A stretch of 64,000 nt of DNA from an uncultured Prevotellaceae bacterium (GCA_900315745.1 ONAG01000006.1:1-64000); one strand, 5' to 3'. Positions 7,497 to 16,233 are shown, numbered from the stretch's first letter. The notes: generated from the sequence alone by a model not told the origin. Translations and numbers: made by a program.

Positions 7497-9884
7497 TCAA
7501 GGGACGTTATTGAAACGAACCAATCTCGTCTCTCCTTTTTTCACTTTCAGCGTGATTTGCTTCCCTTTATTACTTAACTTGATCTTTCCTTTATTGTCTG
7601 CTGTGATGGTGGCTGACAACAGCTTGCCGTCGAACCATTCCAAGTCAACTGTGTAGCCTCCTCGGGCACGTAAACCTGTCACTTTGCCTTCCTTCCACGC
7701 ATCGGGAATGGCTGGTAACAATACCATCTCTTTTTCATCTCCTTGCAAGAGCATTTCACACACTCCCGCTGTCCCTCCGAAGTTGCCGTCAATTTGAAAT
7801 GGGGGATGGGCATCGAGCAAGTTGGGATAGGTGCCGCCTGAACGACGACGATCTTTGCCTTTGTAGTCATCAGGTGACACGTAGGTGAGCAGTTTCTTGT
7901 AGAGTTGGTAGGCTTGTTCGCCGTCATGCAGCCTTGCCCATAGGTTTATGCGCCATCCTGTGCTCCATCCAGTAGTCTTGTCGCCCTTGATTTCAAGACT
8001 TCTCCTTGCTGCCTTTGCCAGCTCAGGGGTGGTGGATGGTGTTATCTGATGGCCAGGATATAGCCCTATGAGATGCGATTGATGTCGGTGTTGTGGATCC
8101 CAGTCATCCCAGTCGTGATACCATTCGTTTATGTCTCCTTCATGCCCAATTGTGTAGGGGTGCAGGCGTTTCAGACTCGATTTCACTTCTTTTAGGAATG
8201 CCTTGTCGCCACCTACGATTTGTCCTGCTGCAAGTGTGTTTTCAAACAGTTCACGGATGATGGCAAGGTCGGCTGTTCCTCCATAACATGTGGTGCCATG
8301 ATAGTCTTTAGGTGTCTTGTATTCGTTCTCAGGTGATGTGCTTGGAGCTGTGATAAGTTCACCTGGACGTAATGGGTTGTCGATAAGCCAGTCGAGGCAG
8401 AACTCACTTGCTCCACGCAGTAGGGGGTAGGCGGTGTTGGTAAGGAATGTATGGCCGAGTGTGTAGCGGTAATGTTCCCAAAGGGCTTGGGACAGCCATG
8501 CTCCTCCCATGTTCCAGTTGCTCCATTCCGGACTTTCGCGCTTTTCTCCTACAGGGTTTGCCATCGCCCAAATGTCGCTATTGTGGCTTGAGCACCAGCC
8601 TCGATGAATGCCATAGTAGTTGAGGGCAACATGTTTTCCATTGTCGGAAAGCGACTGCATGAAGTTCCAGAGGGGGGTGGTCATCTCGCTTAGGTTGGCT
8701 ACTTCGGCTGGCCAGTAATTCTCTTCGAGATTGATGTTCACTGTGTAGTTGCCTCGCCAAGGGGAGTATTTGTGGTGGGTCCACAGTCCTTGTAGATTGG
8801 CGGGGACGCCTGGAGTGCGCGAACAAGCGATCAGAAGGTATCTGCCATATTGGAAATAAAGGGTTTCCAAATATCGGCTGTCGCATCCATTGTCGGTATA
8901 TCTCTTGAGAAGTGAGTCGGTTGGTATGCTCCGGTCTGCACGCTCTGTATTACTTCCCAAGTGCAATTGCAACCTGTCATAATATTTCTTGTAGTCGCCT
9001 GTGTGGCGTTTGCGGAATTGGTCGTATGTGTAGTTGGCAAGATGCCAGATGTCGTCGGATGCATTGCTCAGGTAGGGGCTTGATTCGTTTACAGGATGAT
9101 GCAGTGCGCCATTGAAGCTTGTCTCATTTATGAAATAAATGGTTAGCTCAGAGGCTTTGCTCACAACTATTGTGGTATCTGTGACCGATAGCTCTCCATC
9201 GCTGTTGGCTTTCATCATGCAGCAGAAATGGATGCTCTCGCTTGGGTCGCCAATGGCATGACCGGTCATCACCATTTGGCCGTTGGACTTGGCTTTTACT
9301 ATATGTGGAACTTGTGAGGTTAGCAATAAGTGGCAATTTATTCCATGACCATCGTGGCATCTTATGCGCATGGCTATCATCTTGTCAGGGTTTGATGCGA
9401 AATATTCTCGTGAATAGCGCTTGCCTCCTTGTGTGTAGCGGTCGTGGCAGAGGGCACTGTCTATGTCGAGTGTCCTGATGTATGATTTTGCTTCTTCTTT
9501 ATTGTCGTTGATGATGTGGAAGGTGCCCAATGGCTGGTAGAATTGTGAGTTTGGTCCCTGGACATGCAGTTGGAGGCTGTCTGCTTTGGCATAGTCTTCA
9601 GCAAACAATGCTTTGCGAATGGGGGTTATCCATTTGCTGGCTCCTGCGTCAAGGTTCGGATCTGCTGGCTTTCCTGTCCACAGTGTAATGTCGTTCAGGT
9701 AGATGATGTTGTCCTCGATGCCTCCAAAGATGCTGGCACCCAATTTCCCATTGCCTATGAGGAGCGACTCTTCATAATAATCTGCAGGCCGCTCATACCA
9801 TAGGGTCATGGGGGCTTGCGATTGGGCTGAGAGCATATTGAAGAAAAGAAGTGACAGTAGTAAAGAAATATCGCGTTTTTTCAT
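7497..9884 (-). CDS. Glycoside hydrolase family 95, alpha-L-fucosidase
   Basis: The ATG at 9884 gives 795 residues beginning with a signal peptide (MKKRDISLLLSLLFFNMLSA). The longer frame upstream would cross the promoter. The GH95 N-terminal beta domain starts with LWYERPADYYEESLLIGNGK and NDITLWTGKP. The (alpha/alpha)6 barrel follows with LQGLWTHHKYSPWRGNYTVN, INLEENYWPAEVANL and the TAPSTSPENEY segment. The C-terminal domain holds GGTYPNLLDAHPPFQIDGNF. The paired Asn residues in TVNINLEENYW and the Glu in the SPENEY loop correspond to the family's catalytic site. It is predicted to remove alpha-1,2-linked fucose or galactose from host or plant glycans in the periplasm. It is transcribed alone from a consensus promoter and has no SusC/SusD pair beside it. 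Confidence 0.93.
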   Translation of the reverse strand: MKKRDISLLLSLLFFNMLSAQSQAPMTLWYERPADYYEESLLIGNGKLGASIFGGIEDNIIYLNDITLWTGKPADPNLDAGASKWITPIRKALFAEDYAKADSLQLHVQGPNSQFYQPLGTFHIINDNKEEAKSYIRTLDIDSALCHDRYTQGGKRYSREYFASNPDKMIAMRIRCHDGHGINCHLLLTSQVPHIVKAKSNGQMVMTGHAIGDPSESIHFCCMMKANSDGELSVTDTTIVVSKASELTIYFINETSFNGALHHPVNESSPYLSNASDDIWHLANYTYDQFRKRHTGDYKKYYDRLQLHLGSNTERADRSIPTDSLLKRYTDNGCDSRYLETLYFQYGRYLLIACSRTPGVPANLQGLWTHHKYSPWRGNYTVNINLEENYWPAEVANLSEMTTPLWNFMQSLSDNGKHVALNYYGIHRGWCSSHNSDIWAMANPVGEKRESPEWSNWNMGGAWLSQALWEHYRYTLGHTFLTNTAYPLLRGASEFCLDWLIDNPLRPGELITAPSTSPENEYKTPKDYHGTTCYGGTADLAIIRELFENTLAAGQIVGGDKAFLKEVKSSLKRLHPYTIGHEGDINEWYHDWDDWDPQHRHQSHLIGLYPGHQITPSTTPELAKAARRSLEIKGDKTTGWSTGWRINLWARLHDGEQAYQLYKKLLTYVSPDDYKGKDRRRSGGTYPNLLDAHPPFQIDGNFGGTAGVCEMLLQGDEKEMVLLPAIPDAWKEGKVTGLRARGGYTVDLEWFDGKLLSATITADNKGKIKLSNKGKQITLKVKKGETRLVRFNNVP

Positions 9885-9906
9885 GATGAGAATGGTTGAT
9901 TGGATG

Positions 9907-9938
9907 CAAATATAGTCTAATTTGGGTGGATTGCAAAA
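9907..9938 (-). promoter_or_regulatory. Consensus Bacteroidota promoter of the GH95 gene
   Basis: On the minus strand TTTTG (9934-9938) and TATATTTG (9907-9914) are separated by 19 bases, a near-perfect match to the primary sigma factor consensus. Transcription would begin about 15 bases before the ATG at 9884, which supports that start. Confidence 0.85.
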
Positions 9939-10034
9939 TAGTAATTCATTTTTTTGTTTTCTTTGCATCTTTTGTGATTTACCCGATTGTATTATAATGC
10001 TGAATACTTGCTTAGGAATAGTATGGATGGTATA

Positions 10035-10072
10035 AAAAAGCGTTCACGGTTGCCTCACGGCAACCGTGAACG
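10035..10072 (-). terminator. Strong intrinsic terminator (minus strand)
   Basis: A perfect 14-base stem (CGTTCACGGTTGCC / GGCAACCGTGAACG, loop 10055-10058) is followed on the minus strand by CTTTTTTATA. It ends transcription entering from the right. It lies about 30 bases after the stop of a possible 29-codon frame and 270 bases after the regulator gene. Confidence 0.88.
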
Positions 10073-10195
10073 AAAAGATAACAAAACTTTACGCTTAATA
10101 CTTATTTCTTGGTCTTAACCAAGCAGATATACATATATAGATGTTCCAGCAAGTAAGTTTGCGTTTTTGTGTCAAGAGTATTCTTGTCCACTAAA
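10041..10195 (-). ncRNA. Candidate small RNA or small-protein transcript
   Basis: Between the hybrid regulator and the GH95 gene, the minus strand carries a -7 box (TAATTTTG, 10202-10209), about 120 bases with short inverted repeats, and then the strong terminator at 10041-10072. The repeats are CAAGA-N4-TCTTG near 10172-10187 and CTTGGT-N4-ACCAAG at 10108-10123. This is the layout of an independent transcript of about 155 nt. Within it a frame of 29 codons (GTG 10191 to TAA 10102), containing an ATG at 10134 (MYICLVKTKK), is open right up to the terminator. Whether it acts as RNA or peptide cannot be decided from one sequence. I do not recognise it. No good -33 box is present, which lowers confidence. 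Confidence 0.35.
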
Positions 10196-10344
10196 CAACT
10201 GCAAAATTACGCTATGGGAGCCAAAAATGGTGGTAATTTTTCTACTTTTAATGGTAAATTTTGGACAAAAGGCACTTCTTTTGAGGGGTTATGACATATG
10301 ATGAACTTTTTGCTACTTTTTATGAAAAATGCTTGGAGCTTGTT

Positions 10345-12525
10345 TCATGAATTTTTGCCTTGTCGCAATTGGGTTGGTGTCATGCCATATTGTTGCTTGA
10401 ATGCCTTTGTGAAATATCCTCCATCTTCAAAACCGCATTTCATTGCCACTTCGGAAACGGGCATGGTAGGGTCGGACATGAGCATCTTGTGTGCCTCCGC
10501 CAAGCGAATCTGCATGATATAGGCTACAGTGGTCTCACCTGTAAGGGCGTATAGCTTCCTGCGGAGTTGCTTGCTGCTGAGGCATAACTGAGAGGCGATA
10601 CTTTCCACATTTGCTTGTCCTTGCATCATTTGTGAACGCACTAAAGTGGATATCTGGTCAAGAAACGCTTGGTCGTTCTCGCTGAGAGGGTTCTCAATGA
10701 CATTGGCATCTTTGCTCAATATGCTTTGAGAATATAGTTCGCGTAATTGCTGGCGTTGTGATATGAGTTTCTCTACCCTCACCAATAGCACATTTGGGTT
10801 GAATGGCTTTGCCAAGTATGCGTCAGCTCCAGCATTTAGTCCTTTGATGCGCTCTTCCTCAGTTACTTTGGCGGTTATCATGATAAATGGGATGTGGGAA
10901 AGCAAGGAGGAGCTTCTGACCAGCTTGCATAGCTCATAGCCATCAAATTTTGGCATCATAAGGTCGCTTATTATTAGGTCTGGCACTTGCTGCTTGGCTA
11001 TATCAAAACCTTCCTCTCCATCTCGGGCGTAGATTATGGCGTATTTTTGACTTAAAAGGCTGCCAATGTATTCTATTACATCCACATTGTCTTCTACAAT
11101 GAGAATTTTTGGTTTCGACTTGTTTTCTGGGTCATCATCAAAGGTCGGTTCCATTATGATGTCGTCTTCTTCTTGAGGCTTGTATGCCTCTATTTCCATG
11201 GTGTAATATGGAGTGTCGTCGTGATATTCGCGAAGTGGTGTGGTGATGGTGAATGTTGTGCCTTTTCCTTCGGTGCTTTTTACTTTAATGTCTCCTCCGA
11301 GTAGGTCAACTATCTGTTTTACAAGTGCAAGGCCTACCCCTGTACTCACACTGGTGGGGTATTGGTCGTTTGTGTAGAATTCCTCAAAAAGGTGAGATAG
11401 AATTTCTTTTTTTATTCCTATGCCTGTGTCTGTGACAGATAATACAAGATGATGACTTTCCAAAGAGGTGCTTACAAAAATATGGCCTCCATCTTTGGTG
11501 TATTTCAAAGAGTTGGCTATGAGGTTGTATAACACTTTGTTGTAATAGTCGGGGACAAAGGCTATTTCTGCTTCCTTTTGTGCTGGTATGTAGTCGAGGC
11601 TGATGTTTCGTTTTTTTGCCAAGTCGCAGAAGCTTTCCACTATCATCTCTGTGTATTTTACTATGTCGCCTCGTTTCCATTCCATCTTGTTGTAGTCTGA
11701 CTTTATTTTTGAAAGGTCGAGCAATTGGTTGGTCAGGCGTTGCATATGGTAGCCATTGCGCTTGATTACTTGTGCTGCTTTCTTCAATTCTTCTTCTGTG
11801 CTTGCGCGGCCTGTCTCAATGTTGTCGCTCAAGCCGATTATCACTGTGAGGGGGGTGCGCAATTCATGTGCCACTTTTGTGAAGAAGTCTTGCTGGAGCT
11901 GACGGAGATGGTTCATGGTCTTGTTGGCTTCCTTACGATCATGAAGTGATTTGTAGGCAAAGCCCAAAAGTACTGCCATCAATAATAATGGCAATACAAA
12001 TATTATTATGAAAAGGACAACGGCTTGTCTTTCTCCTTTGTCCATTTTTTTGAAAAATGTGTTGTCTTGCGCTTCGTCCTGTGTGGTAGATATGGCTTGA
12101 AATGATGTGGATTGGTTGCTGATGGCTTCGTTGAGCGAATCAGTCAACATGTTGCTAATGGATATCTGGTTGAAGGCTTCTAAGGGATTGGTATTGTAAA
12201 TGGCATTTGCAATTTGGCGACGTATGATGCTTTCCAGATGCTTGTTGCCCATATTGGCACACAAAGATATGGCTTCTCTGTAATGGCTTTCTGCTTCTTT
12301 CGCATAGCCTTGGCTTGTCAAGATGTCTGCAATGTGAAGATGGGTCAAGGGCAAGATGTCGCTGAAGTTTTGCACTTCATACCTTATCTTGTCTTTGACG
12401 CCTGATGTGGTTCCAGTCTCACCTCTGTTATACGAGGATTGATCATTGGCGAGAGACGGGATGGCTTTCAATAACACAATGGCACTGAGAAAAAAAGCCA
12501 GAAATGAGTGGTTTAGTTTTAGCAT
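10345..12525 (-). CDS. Hybrid two-component system sensor kinase / AraC-type response regulator
   Basis: The ATG at 12525 gives 726 residues that combine a whole signalling pathway. It starts with a signal anchor (MLKLNHSFLAFFLSAIVLL), followed by a short, partly helical sensor region to about residue 170 and a transmembrane helix (VVLFIIIFVLPLLLMAVLL). The kinase phosphoacceptor is His220 in TKVAHELRTPLT. It is followed by ATPase motifs YNLIANSLKYT, DTGIGI and GVGLALV. The receiver domain (KILIVEDNVDV) carries Asp521 in LIISDLMMPKFDG. A C-terminal AraC helix-turn-helix ends with EVAMKCGFEDGGYFTKAFKQ and QYGMTPTQLR. In Bacteroidota such proteins turn on glycan-use genes. Here the usual beta-propeller sensor is replaced by a small TPR-like region, so the signal is unknown. 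The GH95 gene downstream is a plausible but unproven target. Confidence 0.93.
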   Translation of the reverse strand: MLKLNHSFLAFFLSAIVLLKAIPSLANDQSSYNRGETGTTSGVKDKIRYEVQNFSDILPLTHLHIADILTSQGYAKEAESHYREAISLCANMGNKHLESIIRRQIANAIYNTNPLEAFNQISISNMLTDSLNEAISNQSTSFQAISTTQDEAQDNTFFKKMDKGERQAVVLFIIIFVLPLLLMAVLLGFAYKSLHDRKEANKTMNHLRQLQQDFFTKVAHELRTPLTVIIGLSDNIETGRASTEEELKKAAQVIKRNGYHMQRLTNQLLDLSKIKSDYNKMEWKRGDIVKYTEMIVESFCDLAKKRNISLDYIPAQKEAEIAFVPDYYNKVLYNLIANSLKYTKDGGHIFVSTSLESHHLVLSVTDTGIGIKKEILSHLFEEFYTNDQYPTSVSTGVGLALVKQIVDLLGGDIKVKSTEGKGTTFTITTPLREYHDDTPYYTMEIEAYKPQEEDDIIMEPTFDDDPENKSKPKILIVEDNVDVIEYIGSLLSQKYAIIYARDGEEGFDIAKQQVPDLIISDLMMPKFDGYELCKLVRSSSLLSHIPFIMITAKVTEEERIKGLNAGADAYLAKPFNPNVLLVRVEKLISQRQQLRELYSQSILSKDANVIENPLSENDQAFLDQISTLVRSQMMQGQANVESIASQLCLSSKQLRRKLYALTGETTVAYIMQIRLAEAHKMLMSDPTMPVSEVAMKCGFEDGGYFTKAFKQQYGMTPTQLRQGKNS

Positions 12526-12554
12526 CCTTTTGTTTTGGGAAAGGTGTCTTTCTG

Positions 12555-12591
12555 AAAAATGGATGGCGGAGCAGTGTCTTATTGCTCCGCC
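12555..12591 (-). terminator. Intrinsic terminator of gyrB
   Basis: The nine-base stem GGCGGAGCA / TGCTCCGCC (12565-12573 and 12583-12591) is followed on the minus strand by ATCCATTTTTC. It lies just downstream of gyrB and only 30 bases before the hybrid regulator start. The regulator therefore either uses an unseen promoter inside this gap or depends on read-through. Confidence 0.75.
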
Positions 12592-12627
12592 TTGCACTTT
12601 TGTTTATTAGATTGCTTCTACTTTGTG

Positions 12628-14646
12628 TTATGCATCAATGTTGGCGTATGTGGCATTGGCCTCAATGAATTCTCGTCTTGGCTCCACATCGTCTCCCATT
12701 AGCATTGAGAAAATCTCGTCTGCCTCGGCGGCATTTTGAATGCTTACCTGACGCAATAGCCGCTTTGAGGGGTCCATGGTAGTATCCCACAGCTGTTCGG
12801 GGTTCATCTCGCCAAGACCTTTGTAGCGCTGGGTGTGGATGCTGGAGTTCTCCTTGCCCTCTCCATACTTGTCGAGGAATGCTTGCCGTTGCTGTTCTGT
12901 ATAGCAGTATTCCTTCACTTTGTTCTTGTACGTGCATAGGTAGAGTGGTGGAGTGGCTATGTAGAGGTGGCCTTCTTGTATCACCTTGGGCATAAATCGG
13001 TAGAATAATGTCATGATGAGGGTGTCGATGTGTGAGCCATCGACATCGGCATCGGTCATGATGATGATCTTGTCATAACGCAACTTGTCTATGTTGGCTT
13101 CTTTGTCGCCTTCTCCATCCACGCCAAATCTTACACCGATGCTTTGTATGATGTTCATCACCGACTCGCTTTCGAACACTTTGTGCCACATCACTTTCTC
13201 CACATTCAGAATCTTGCCACGAAGAGGAAGAATGGCTTGGGTGTACCTGTCACGACCTTGTTTTGCAGAGCCACCAGCAGAGTCGCCCTCCACAAGGAAT
13301 ATCTCGCATTCTTTCGGGTCCTTGTTTGAACAGTCTGCCAACTTGCCTGGCAAACCTCCACCCGACATCACGTTCTTTCGCTGGACGCTTTCACGTGCCT
13401 TGCGTGCGGCTATGCGTGCCGTGGCTGCCAGAACCACCTTGTCGCATATTTGCTTGGCTTCCTTGGGATGCTCTTCCAAATAGAAGGAAAGGGCTTCGCC
13501 TACTGCTTGTTGAACGGCACCTGCCACCTCGCTATTGCCCAATTTGGTTTTCGTCTGACCTTCAAATTGAGGTTCTGCCACCTTGATGGATATCACGGCG
13601 GTCAAACCTTCACGGAAGTCTTCACCCGTAATCTCTATCTTCGCCTTCTCTATTTGCTTTGAAATGACCGGGTCGTTGTCGGCATATTTCTTCAGCGTGC
13701 GAGTCAGTGCCATGCGGAAACCCTGCAAGTGGGTGCCGCCTTCTATGGTGTTGATGTTGTTAACATAAGAGTGTATGTTTTCTGAATAGTCTGTGTTGTA
13801 CATCACTGCCACTTCGATGGGTATGCCTTGCTTTTCTGTCTTCAGGTAGATGACGTCGTTAAACAGGTGGGTGCGATGGCGGTCGATGAATCTGACAAAT
13901 GCCTTCAGACCATCCTTGGCATGGAACACTTCTTCGCGTGTGTCGCCATTCTCGTCGGGACGAAGGTCGCGGAGCGTGATGGTGATGCCTGCATTGAGGT
14001 ATGCCAACTCGCGCATGCGGCGGGCTATGATGTCATACTGATATACTGTAGTGGTGAATATGGTCTTGTCGGGCCAAAATTGCTGGCGGGTGCCTTGACG
14101 GTCGGTTTCTCCAACTACCTTTACAGGATACAATGGCTTGCCACACTCGTATTCTTGTTGATATATCTTGCCATCTCGGAATACTTGAGACATCATGTGT
14201 GATGACAATGCGTTTACGCAACTTACGCCCACGCCATGGAGACCACCACTAACTTTATAGGAGCCTTTGTCAAATTTGCCACCTGCATGGAGAACCGTCA
14301 TTACCACTTCCAATGCCGATTTATGAAGTTTCTTGTGCTCATCCACTGGAATACCACGACCGTTGTCTTGCACTGTAATCGAGTTGTCTTCGTTGATGGT
14401 CACCTCAATGTGTGTGCAGTAGCCTGCCATTGCTTCATCGATGGAATTGTCCACAGTCTCGTTTACCAAATGGTGCAGACCTTTCTCGCTAATATCACCA
14501 ATATACATGGCTGGGCGTTTGCGAACGGCTTCCAAGCCTTCAAGCACCTGAATGTTTTTTGCAGAATAATTGCTTTCTGGGTTTTGTATTTCTGGCATTT
14601 TTTTGTTGTTTTTGTGGCCCACCGAGTCGCTTTTTGCCATCAGCAT
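12628..14646 (-). CDS. gyrB: DNA gyrase subunit B
   Basis: The 672-residue protein is the ATPase subunit of gyrase, which with GyrA introduces negative supercoils. The GHKL ATPase starts with NIQVLEGLEAVRKRPAMYIG, then has NETVDNSIDEA, DNGRGIPV and GGLHGVGVSCVNALS. The TOPRIM domain has EGDSAGGSAKQGRDR and MTDADVDGSHI. The C-terminus has TQRYKGLGEMNPEQLW. The start at 14646 follows AGGAAAT at a good distance; the ATGs at 14640 and 14598 are alternatives. The TTG at 14703 lies inside the -7 box and is excluded. GyrA is not in the window. The gene order gyrB, rpsT, tRNA-Glu, recO is usual in the phylum. Confidence 0.96.
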   Translation of the reverse strand: MLMAKSDSVGHKNNKKMPEIQNPESNYSAKNIQVLEGLEAVRKRPAMYIGDISEKGLHHLVNETVDNSIDEAMAGYCTHIEVTINEDNSITVQDNGRGIPVDEHKKLHKSALEVVMTVLHAGGKFDKGSYKVSGGLHGVGVSCVNALSSHMMSQVFRDGKIYQQEYECGKPLYPVKVVGETDRQGTRQQFWPDKTIFTTTVYQYDIIARRMRELAYLNAGITITLRDLRPDENGDTREEVFHAKDGLKAFVRFIDRHRTHLFNDVIYLKTEKQGIPIEVAVMYNTDYSENIHSYVNNINTIEGGTHLQGFRMALTRTLKKYADNDPVISKQIEKAKIEITGEDFREGLTAVISIKVAEPQFEGQTKTKLGNSEVAGAVQQAVGEALSFYLEEHPKEAKQICDKVVLAATARIAARKARESVQRKNVMSGGGLPGKLADCSNKDPKECEIFLVEGDSAGGSAKQGRDRYTQAILPLRGKILNVEKVMWHKVFESESVMNIIQSIGVRFGVDGEGDKEANIDKLRYDKIIIMTDADVDGSHIDTLIMTLFYRFMPKVIQEGHLYIATPPLYLCTYKNKVKEYCYTEQQRQAFLDKYGEGKENSSIHTQRYKGLGEMNPEQLWDTTMDPSKRLLRQVSIQNAAEADEIFSMLMGDDVEPRREFIEANATYANIDA

Positions 14647-14700
14647 TTTGTTATTTCCTGTATGATTTACAGACGTGGAGGGCTTATTTCTTTTCACGTG

Positions 14701-14708
14701 CAAAGTTA
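14701..14708 (-). promoter_or_regulatory. -7 element of gyrB
   Basis: The minus strand reads TAACTTTG, a consensus -7 box 54 bases before the chosen start. No TTTG lies at the -33 position. Between here and the rpsT terminator (14709-14953) I see no gene; a minus-strand frame there has no recognisable family. Confidence 0.6.
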
Positions 14709-14943
14709 AGAAAAAAATGCCTATTTTAGAAATTATTCTACCCTAAAAAGTGATAAAAAAGAGGGATAAAATACATATTTTGAGCCATGTCACCAACCAT
14801 GTTGTTTGATGGCTTGTTCTGTGGCTTTCGGTCGTATGGATTTGTGTCGGGGTGTTCTTCGTTATGCGAAACAAACTGTCTTTTGACTGGTATCCTGAAG
14901 TGTGGGTTGGACAAGACGAATGTGACGGAATGTATCCTGTGGA

Positions 14944-14982
14944 TATGACAAATAAAGCCGCAACCTGTGAGGTCGCGGCTTT
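14944..14982 (-). terminator. Intrinsic terminator of tRNA-Glu / rpsT
   Basis: On the minus strand AAAGCCGCGACCT pairs with AGGTTGCGGCTTT around a three-base loop (13 pairs including one G-U), followed by ATTTGT. It lies 20 bases after the rpsT stop codon. Confidence 0.8.
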
Positions 14983-15002
14983 CCAATATGTGTATAGTTA
15001 AG

Positions 15003-15257
15003 TTAAGCCATCTTGTTGATCTGGCGTGAAAGGCTTGATTTGAGGTTGGCAGCCTTATTCTTGTGAATAATGTTGGTCTTTGCCAATTTGTCAAGCATTT
15101 TCTGAACGCTGGGATAGAGCTTCGCAGCCTCTTCCTTGTTGGTCATAGCACGTAGTTTACGTACCGCATTACGCATGGTCTTAGCGTAGTATTTGTTGTG
15201 AAGTTGTTTCTTCTTGTCCTGACGGATTCTCTTTAATGATGATTTGTGATTTGCCAT
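15003..15257 (-). CDS. rpsT: 30S ribosomal protein S20
   Basis: The 84-residue basic protein binds 16S rRNA during early 30S assembly. The family start [17 protein letters not shown] is at 15257; the twelve residues upstream in the same frame are leader sequence. It is rich in Lys and Arg and largely helical, with the expected [20 protein letters not shown] near the end. It lies 28 bases after tRNA-Glu and shares its promoter and terminator. Confidence 0.96.
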   Translation of the reverse strand: MANHKSSLKRIRQDKKKQLHNKYYAKTMRNAVRKLRAMTNKEEAAKLYPSVQKMLDKLAKTNIIHKNKAANLKSSLSRQINKMA

Positions 15258-15285
15258 CTTTGTTGTGATCTTTTTATTGTTTTTG

Positions 15286-15357
15286 TAGTCCATAGCAGAG
15301 TCGAACTGCTCTTTAGAGAATGAAAATCTCTCGTCCTAACCGATAGACGAATGGACC
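15286..15357 (-). tRNA. tRNA-Glu (anticodon UUC)
   Basis: The minus strand gives a full cloverleaf of 72 nt beginning GGTCCATTCGTCTATCGG and ending in CTATGGACTA. The anticodon TTC is at 15322-15324 in a seven-base loop. The T-loop TTCGACT is intact. The first pair of the acceptor stem is G-U, as in other Bacteroidota tRNA-Glu, and CCA is not encoded. Confidence 0.95.
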
Positions 15358-15377
15358 ATTGACGTGTTTAGCGGATG

Positions 15378-15409
15378 CAAAGGTATTGCTTTTCTTCTTT
15401 CCTGCCAAA
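15378..15409 (-). promoter_or_regulatory. Consensus promoter of tRNA-Glu / rpsT
   Basis: The minus strand has TTTG (15406-15409), a 20-base spacer and TACCTTTG (15378-15385), a full match to the Bacteroidota consensus. The start would be near 15372, 15 bases before the tRNA. rpsT has no separate promoter, so the two are probably one transcript. Confidence 0.85.
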
Positions 15410-15466
15410 TTTTATCTCTCATTTTTTTATAAATTGCATTGTTTTTATCGTTTTTTCACAATTTTC

Positions 15467-15497
15467 TTGGTTTTGAAGATGAATTGACGTACCTTTA
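15467..15497 (+). promoter_or_regulatory. Promoter of recO
   Basis: TTG (15467-15469), a 20-base spacer and TACCTTTA (15490-15497) form a promoter with one mismatch in the -7 box. Transcription would start at about 15502, which is the ATG of recO itself. Confidence 0.5.
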
Positions 15498-15501
15498 CAG
15501 C

Positions 15502-16230
15502 ATGTTGATGATTAAATCAAGAGCCATTGTGCTTCGTGCAATGAAATATGGTGATAGCCGTCTTATAGTGGATATGTTCACCGAAGAGCAGGGCAGAGTC
15601 TCTTTTGCCGTGTCTGTATCCAAGTCACCCAAAGGACGCATGAAAAAACCTCTTTTCATGCCTATGACAATTGTTGAGGTTAATTATGATTTCAGGATGA
15701 AATCGGAACTGCAAAAGTTGCGTGACATTAGGATTTTCTTGCCCTTGACATCGTTGTCAATGCATCCATATAAGTTGTCAATAGGTCTTTTCATTTCAGA
15801 GTTTCTCTTGTATGCCACTCGTGGTGAGAGGGAAAATCGACCTCTGTTCAATTTCGTGGCATTTAGCTTGGAATGGCTCGATGGGGTGGATGATGGCTTT
15901 TCCAATTTTCACCTTGTATTCATGATTCGGCTCACGCGTTTTTTAGGTTTTTCGCCTAATACGGATTCTGGGGTGGAAGGTGGCTATTTTGACTTGCTCA
16001 ATGCCTGTTTCACTTCAGAAATGCCTTTGCATGGTCATTTCCTCCATCCTCATGAGGCTTCGAAGATTGGCTTGTTGATGCGTTTGAATTTTCAAACAAT
16101 GCACCTCTGTGCCATGTCGCGAGACGAGCGCAACAGATGCACAGAGGTGATCTTGGAGTATTACAGGCTTCATGTGCCAGGGTTCCCAACAATGAAGTCG
16201 CTTGATGTCTTGAAAGAGCTGTTCGTGTGA
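15502..16230 (+). CDS. recO: DNA repair protein RecO
   Basis: The 242-residue protein acts with RecF and RecR to load RecA at single-strand gaps. The N-terminal OB-fold starts IKSRAIVLRAMKYGDSRLIV and continues with MFTEEQGRVSFAVSVSKSP. The helical C-terminal part has LFISEFLLYATRGERENRPLF, typical of the Bacteroidota branch. The zinc-binding cysteine cluster of some RecO proteins is not present. Starts at 15502 and 15508 are both possible; 15502 coincides with the predicted transcription start, suggesting a leaderless message. It ends three bases from the convergent yqeY-like gene. Confidence 0.9.
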   Translation: MLMIKSRAIVLRAMKYGDSRLIVDMFTEEQGRVSFAVSVSKSPKGRMKKPLFMPMTIVEVNYDFRMKSELQKLRDIRIFLPLTSLSMHPYKLSIGLFISEFLLYATRGERENRPLFNFVAFSLEWLDGVDDGFSNFHLVFMIRLTRFLGFSPNTDSGVEGGYFDLLNACFTSEMPLHGHFLHPHEASKIGLLMRLNFQTMHLCAMSRDERNRCTEVILEYYRLHVPGFPTMKSLDVLKELFV

Positions 16231-16233
16231 CGA

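Noticed and set aside
14938-14960. Terminator of rpsT considered as bidirectional
   Set aside because: There is no plus-strand gene ending here and no T run on the plus strand.
14738-15094. Minus-strand frame between rpsT and the gyrB promoter
   Set aside because: Its first third overlaps rpsT in another frame, it crosses the rpsT terminator, and the product matches no family I know.
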